From contig NZ_FNWW01000009.1 in assembly GCF_900108515.1 (NCBI RefSeq), positions 1 through 64,000 on the forward strand: a stretch of DNA of 64,000 nucleotides. Direction: 5' to 3'. Numbering within the stretch: position 1 is the stretch's first letter; every line of letters begins with the position of its first letter. The DNA is from Halobacillus karajensis (GTDB lineage: Bacteria > Bacillota > Bacilli > Bacillales > Halobacillaceae). Under the pieces are notes generated by a model. That model was not told where the DNA came from, did no database searches, and was given only the letters and a program-made list of their open reading frames with translations. Position numbers and translations under genes: made by a program. Shown here piece by piece: positions 62,528 through 64,000 of the stretch.

Positions 62528-64000
62528 CTAGAGAAGAACTTCTTCCTCCTTATCGATCTTAGAAAGGGCTGCAGGATCCACTTCCTTAATGGCTTCAGAA
62601 GCAAGTTTCAGTGCCTCCTCATAATGACAGGACCTAAACTTTTCTTCTGATTCGAGAAGTTTCGCAGCCAGAATAGGATATTTACTTCTGTACCGGTTGC
62701 CGTATTGAATGACACGTTCAGCTAAATGGGCCGTTTCCATTACCTTCTCAGCATCTTCATTTAGCTGCTCTATCATACCGGAAGCTTCTTCTAACATCTC
62801 ATTCACCACAACCATATCTAAGGGATGCATCTCCATGCCTCGAAAAACTTCATCTACTTTCTCACTGGCAGCTTTCATATCATCATAGACAGAAGTAGGG
62901 ATGCCAGGGATATTACTGCGTTTGAGCCGTCGGTGTGTGTCAAGAAGCAGATTTTCCATTTTTGTTAATTTCTGTTTTGCTTCCCGCTCATCTTTTCTAA
63001 GGTTTTGTACACGTTCATGGAAATAACTATGTTGTTCTTCAAGCTCCTTCAATTGCCTCTGGGCTTCTTCTAAGTCATCACGCAGACTGGCGTAAGATGT
63101 TTCCCCATCCTCCCGCCTGAATTCAAGGCTTGTTACACGTTTATGCATTTGACTAAACCAATTCATTAGGCTGCGATGTGCTTCTATATCTTCTTGCTCT
63201 ACTTGATAAGTTTTCTGAATCTCATCCAATTCACGTTCAGTTTCTGCCAATACATGCCCCAATTCATCCAATTGGACTTTCAGGGGTACGAATTGTTTTT
63301 CTACATAATGATGAGCAATTGCTTCACTTTCTAATAATTGATACATCTCCTGGATTCGGGTTTCGATTTCTTGCAAAGACTCTTCCACACCTGTCTGATC
63401 ACCCATTTCCAGCTGACTCATCATTTCTTCTAGGGAGCGCTCAAAACTATGTATCTCTGGAAGCAAATCGAATTGAGAAATTCGATAACCTTCTGCTTTC
63501 ATATCTTCCACACCATTTTTTAGCTCTGCCAACTGCTCAGGGAGTTCTGTTCTCACTAACTTATATCGTTCCGGGAAGTACTGAACATCTTCTTGGAGCT
63601 TCGTAGTCTCTTGACGAATCGTACGAACGAGAGCATTTGCTTCAATATAATTCCCTTTATTCGCTAATTGTTCGTACCCCTCAAGCTGTTGTTTTAAGTC
63701 TTCTACCCTTTGTTCGAATACACGTACCGCTTTCCCATATTGGTGGCGGTTCTGAATTAATACTTTCGTCAGTTCTTTAAGATCCGGCTCCATAGATTCA
63801 ATTTCCAAACGGCTTTGCTTTTCAGAATCCAGAAGATCTTCTAATTCCTGAAGCATCGCTTTGATGTCTTCCTCAATGGCTACCAACTTTTTTTCCGTTT
63901 TTCCTAAAACGACTTTGACACGTTTCATGCGATAACGGTCAGCCGCTTCTTCCGCATCGAAAAGATCTTCCTCAAGCTCAGGGAGCTCCTTCGTCAAAAT
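62528..64000 (-). CDS. ezrA: Septation ring formation regulator EzrA (5' end outside the window)
   Basis: About 491 codons are visible; the full protein is about 560, so the N-terminal membrane helix and first 70 or so residues lie beyond the right edge. The visible part is an almost continuous coiled coil of spectrin-like repeats (EKKLVAIEEDIKAMLQELEDLLDSE onward), rich in E, L and K, ending DPAALSKIDKEEEVLL. EzrA sits at the division site, binds FtsZ and blocks stray Z rings. It is divergent in arrangement from nothing here; iscS lies downstream on the same strand. Confidence 0.95.
   Translation of the reverse strand: MLTKELPELEEDLFDAEEAADRYRMKRVKVVLGKTEKKLVAIEEDIKAMLQELEDLLDSEKQSRLEIESMEPDLKELTKVLIQNRHQYGKAVRVFEQRVEDLKQQLEGYEQLANKGNYIEANALVRTIRQETTKLQEDVQYFPERYKLVRTELPEQLAELKNGVEDMKAEGYRISQFDLLPEIHSFERSLEEMMSQLEMGDQTGVEESLQEIETRIQEMYQLLESEAIAHHYVEKQFVPLKVQLDELGHVLAETERELDEIQKTYQVEQEDIEAHRSLMNWFSQMHKRVTSLEFRREDGETSYASLRDDLEEAQRQLKELEEQHSYFHERVQNLRKDEREAKQKLTKMENLLLDTHRRLKRSNIPGIPTSVYDDMKAASEKVDEVFRGMEMHPLDMVVVNEMLEEASGMIEQLNEDAEKVMETAHLAERVIQYGNRYRSKYPILAAKLLESEEKFRSCHYEEALKLASEAIKEVDPAALSKIDKEEEVLL

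Overview
This 64 kb window is a chromosomal segment from a low-to-mid-GC Firmicute of the family Bacillaceae, most like a moderately halophilic genus such as Halobacillus or a close relative. The gene order follows the Bacillus subtilis rplT-to-ezrA segment almost gene by gene (ysdC, ysdB, ysdA, rplT, rpmI, infC, thrS, ytxC, dnaI, dnaB, nrdR, speD, gapB, coaE, ytaF, mutM, polA, phoR, phoP, mdh, icd, citZ, ytvI, fxsA, pyk, pfkA, accA, accD, malic enzyme, dnaE, ytrH, ytrI, nrnA, ytpI, ytoI, ytkL, ald, ytkK, moaB, ackA, ytxK, nadK, ytcJ, thiI, iscS, ezrA). The genus is an inference; the family assignment is strong. Most genes lie on the minus strand. There are no rRNA or tRNA genes, CRISPR arrays or prophage. 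The only mobile-element trace is a transposase C-terminus at the left edge.

Layout. 1-380: transposase tail, palindromic intergenic repeat and back-to-back terminators. 380-3470: ysd genes with an inserted all-alpha dUTPase and a VTT membrane protein. 3470-5240: translation genes infC-rpmI-rplT behind a strong promoter and an L20-type attenuating leader. 5400-7710: thrS with a T-box leader. 7700-11000: ytxC, dnaI and dnaB (primosome). 11100-14640: nrdR, a small unknown gene, speD, gapB and coaE. 14640-18800: ytaF, mutM and polA. 18990-20950: hflK-hflC. 21130-23590: phoP-phoR. 23840-28010: a MaoC-like protein, then the TCA genes citZ-icd-mdh. 28260-29840: convergent ytvI and fxsA. 29940-36850: glycolysis and fatty-acid entry (pfkA-pyk, accD-accA), a GntR-type regulator and malic enzyme. 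36870-44780: dnaE, the sporulation pair ytrH-ytrI, nrnA, ytpI, ytoI and ytkL. 44800-48860: a five-gene PspA/DUF4178/DUF4247/DUF350/membrane-aminopropyltransferase operon. 49000-58080: yocS-like transporter, ald, ytkK, a small basic peptide, a universal stress protein, moaB, an EcsC protein, ackA, ytxK and nadK. 58120-64000: ytcJ, thiI, iscS and the 3' part of ezrA.

The most interesting system is regulatory. Three promoters with an ECF sigma-W-type layout (GAAAC, 16 or 17 bases, CGTA) were found by eye. They stand before ysdB, before hflK-hflC, and before the PspA/polyamine operon. They suggest a local cell-envelope-stress regulon joining membrane scaffold proteins (PspA, SPFH proteins) to a membrane-anchored polyamine-forming enzyme. 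A second regulatory unit is a perfect GGTGGTC-type palindrome just after the malic-enzyme promoter, with a FadR/GntR-family repressor gene directly downstream in the same transcription unit. Candidate CcpA (cre) sites sit at gapB, citZ, pfkA and ackA. Many gene starts were moved from the longest reading frame to the codon with the best-placed ribosome-binding site, including an AUU start for infC and several TTG and GTG starts. All calls were made by reading the sequence; no database search was run.
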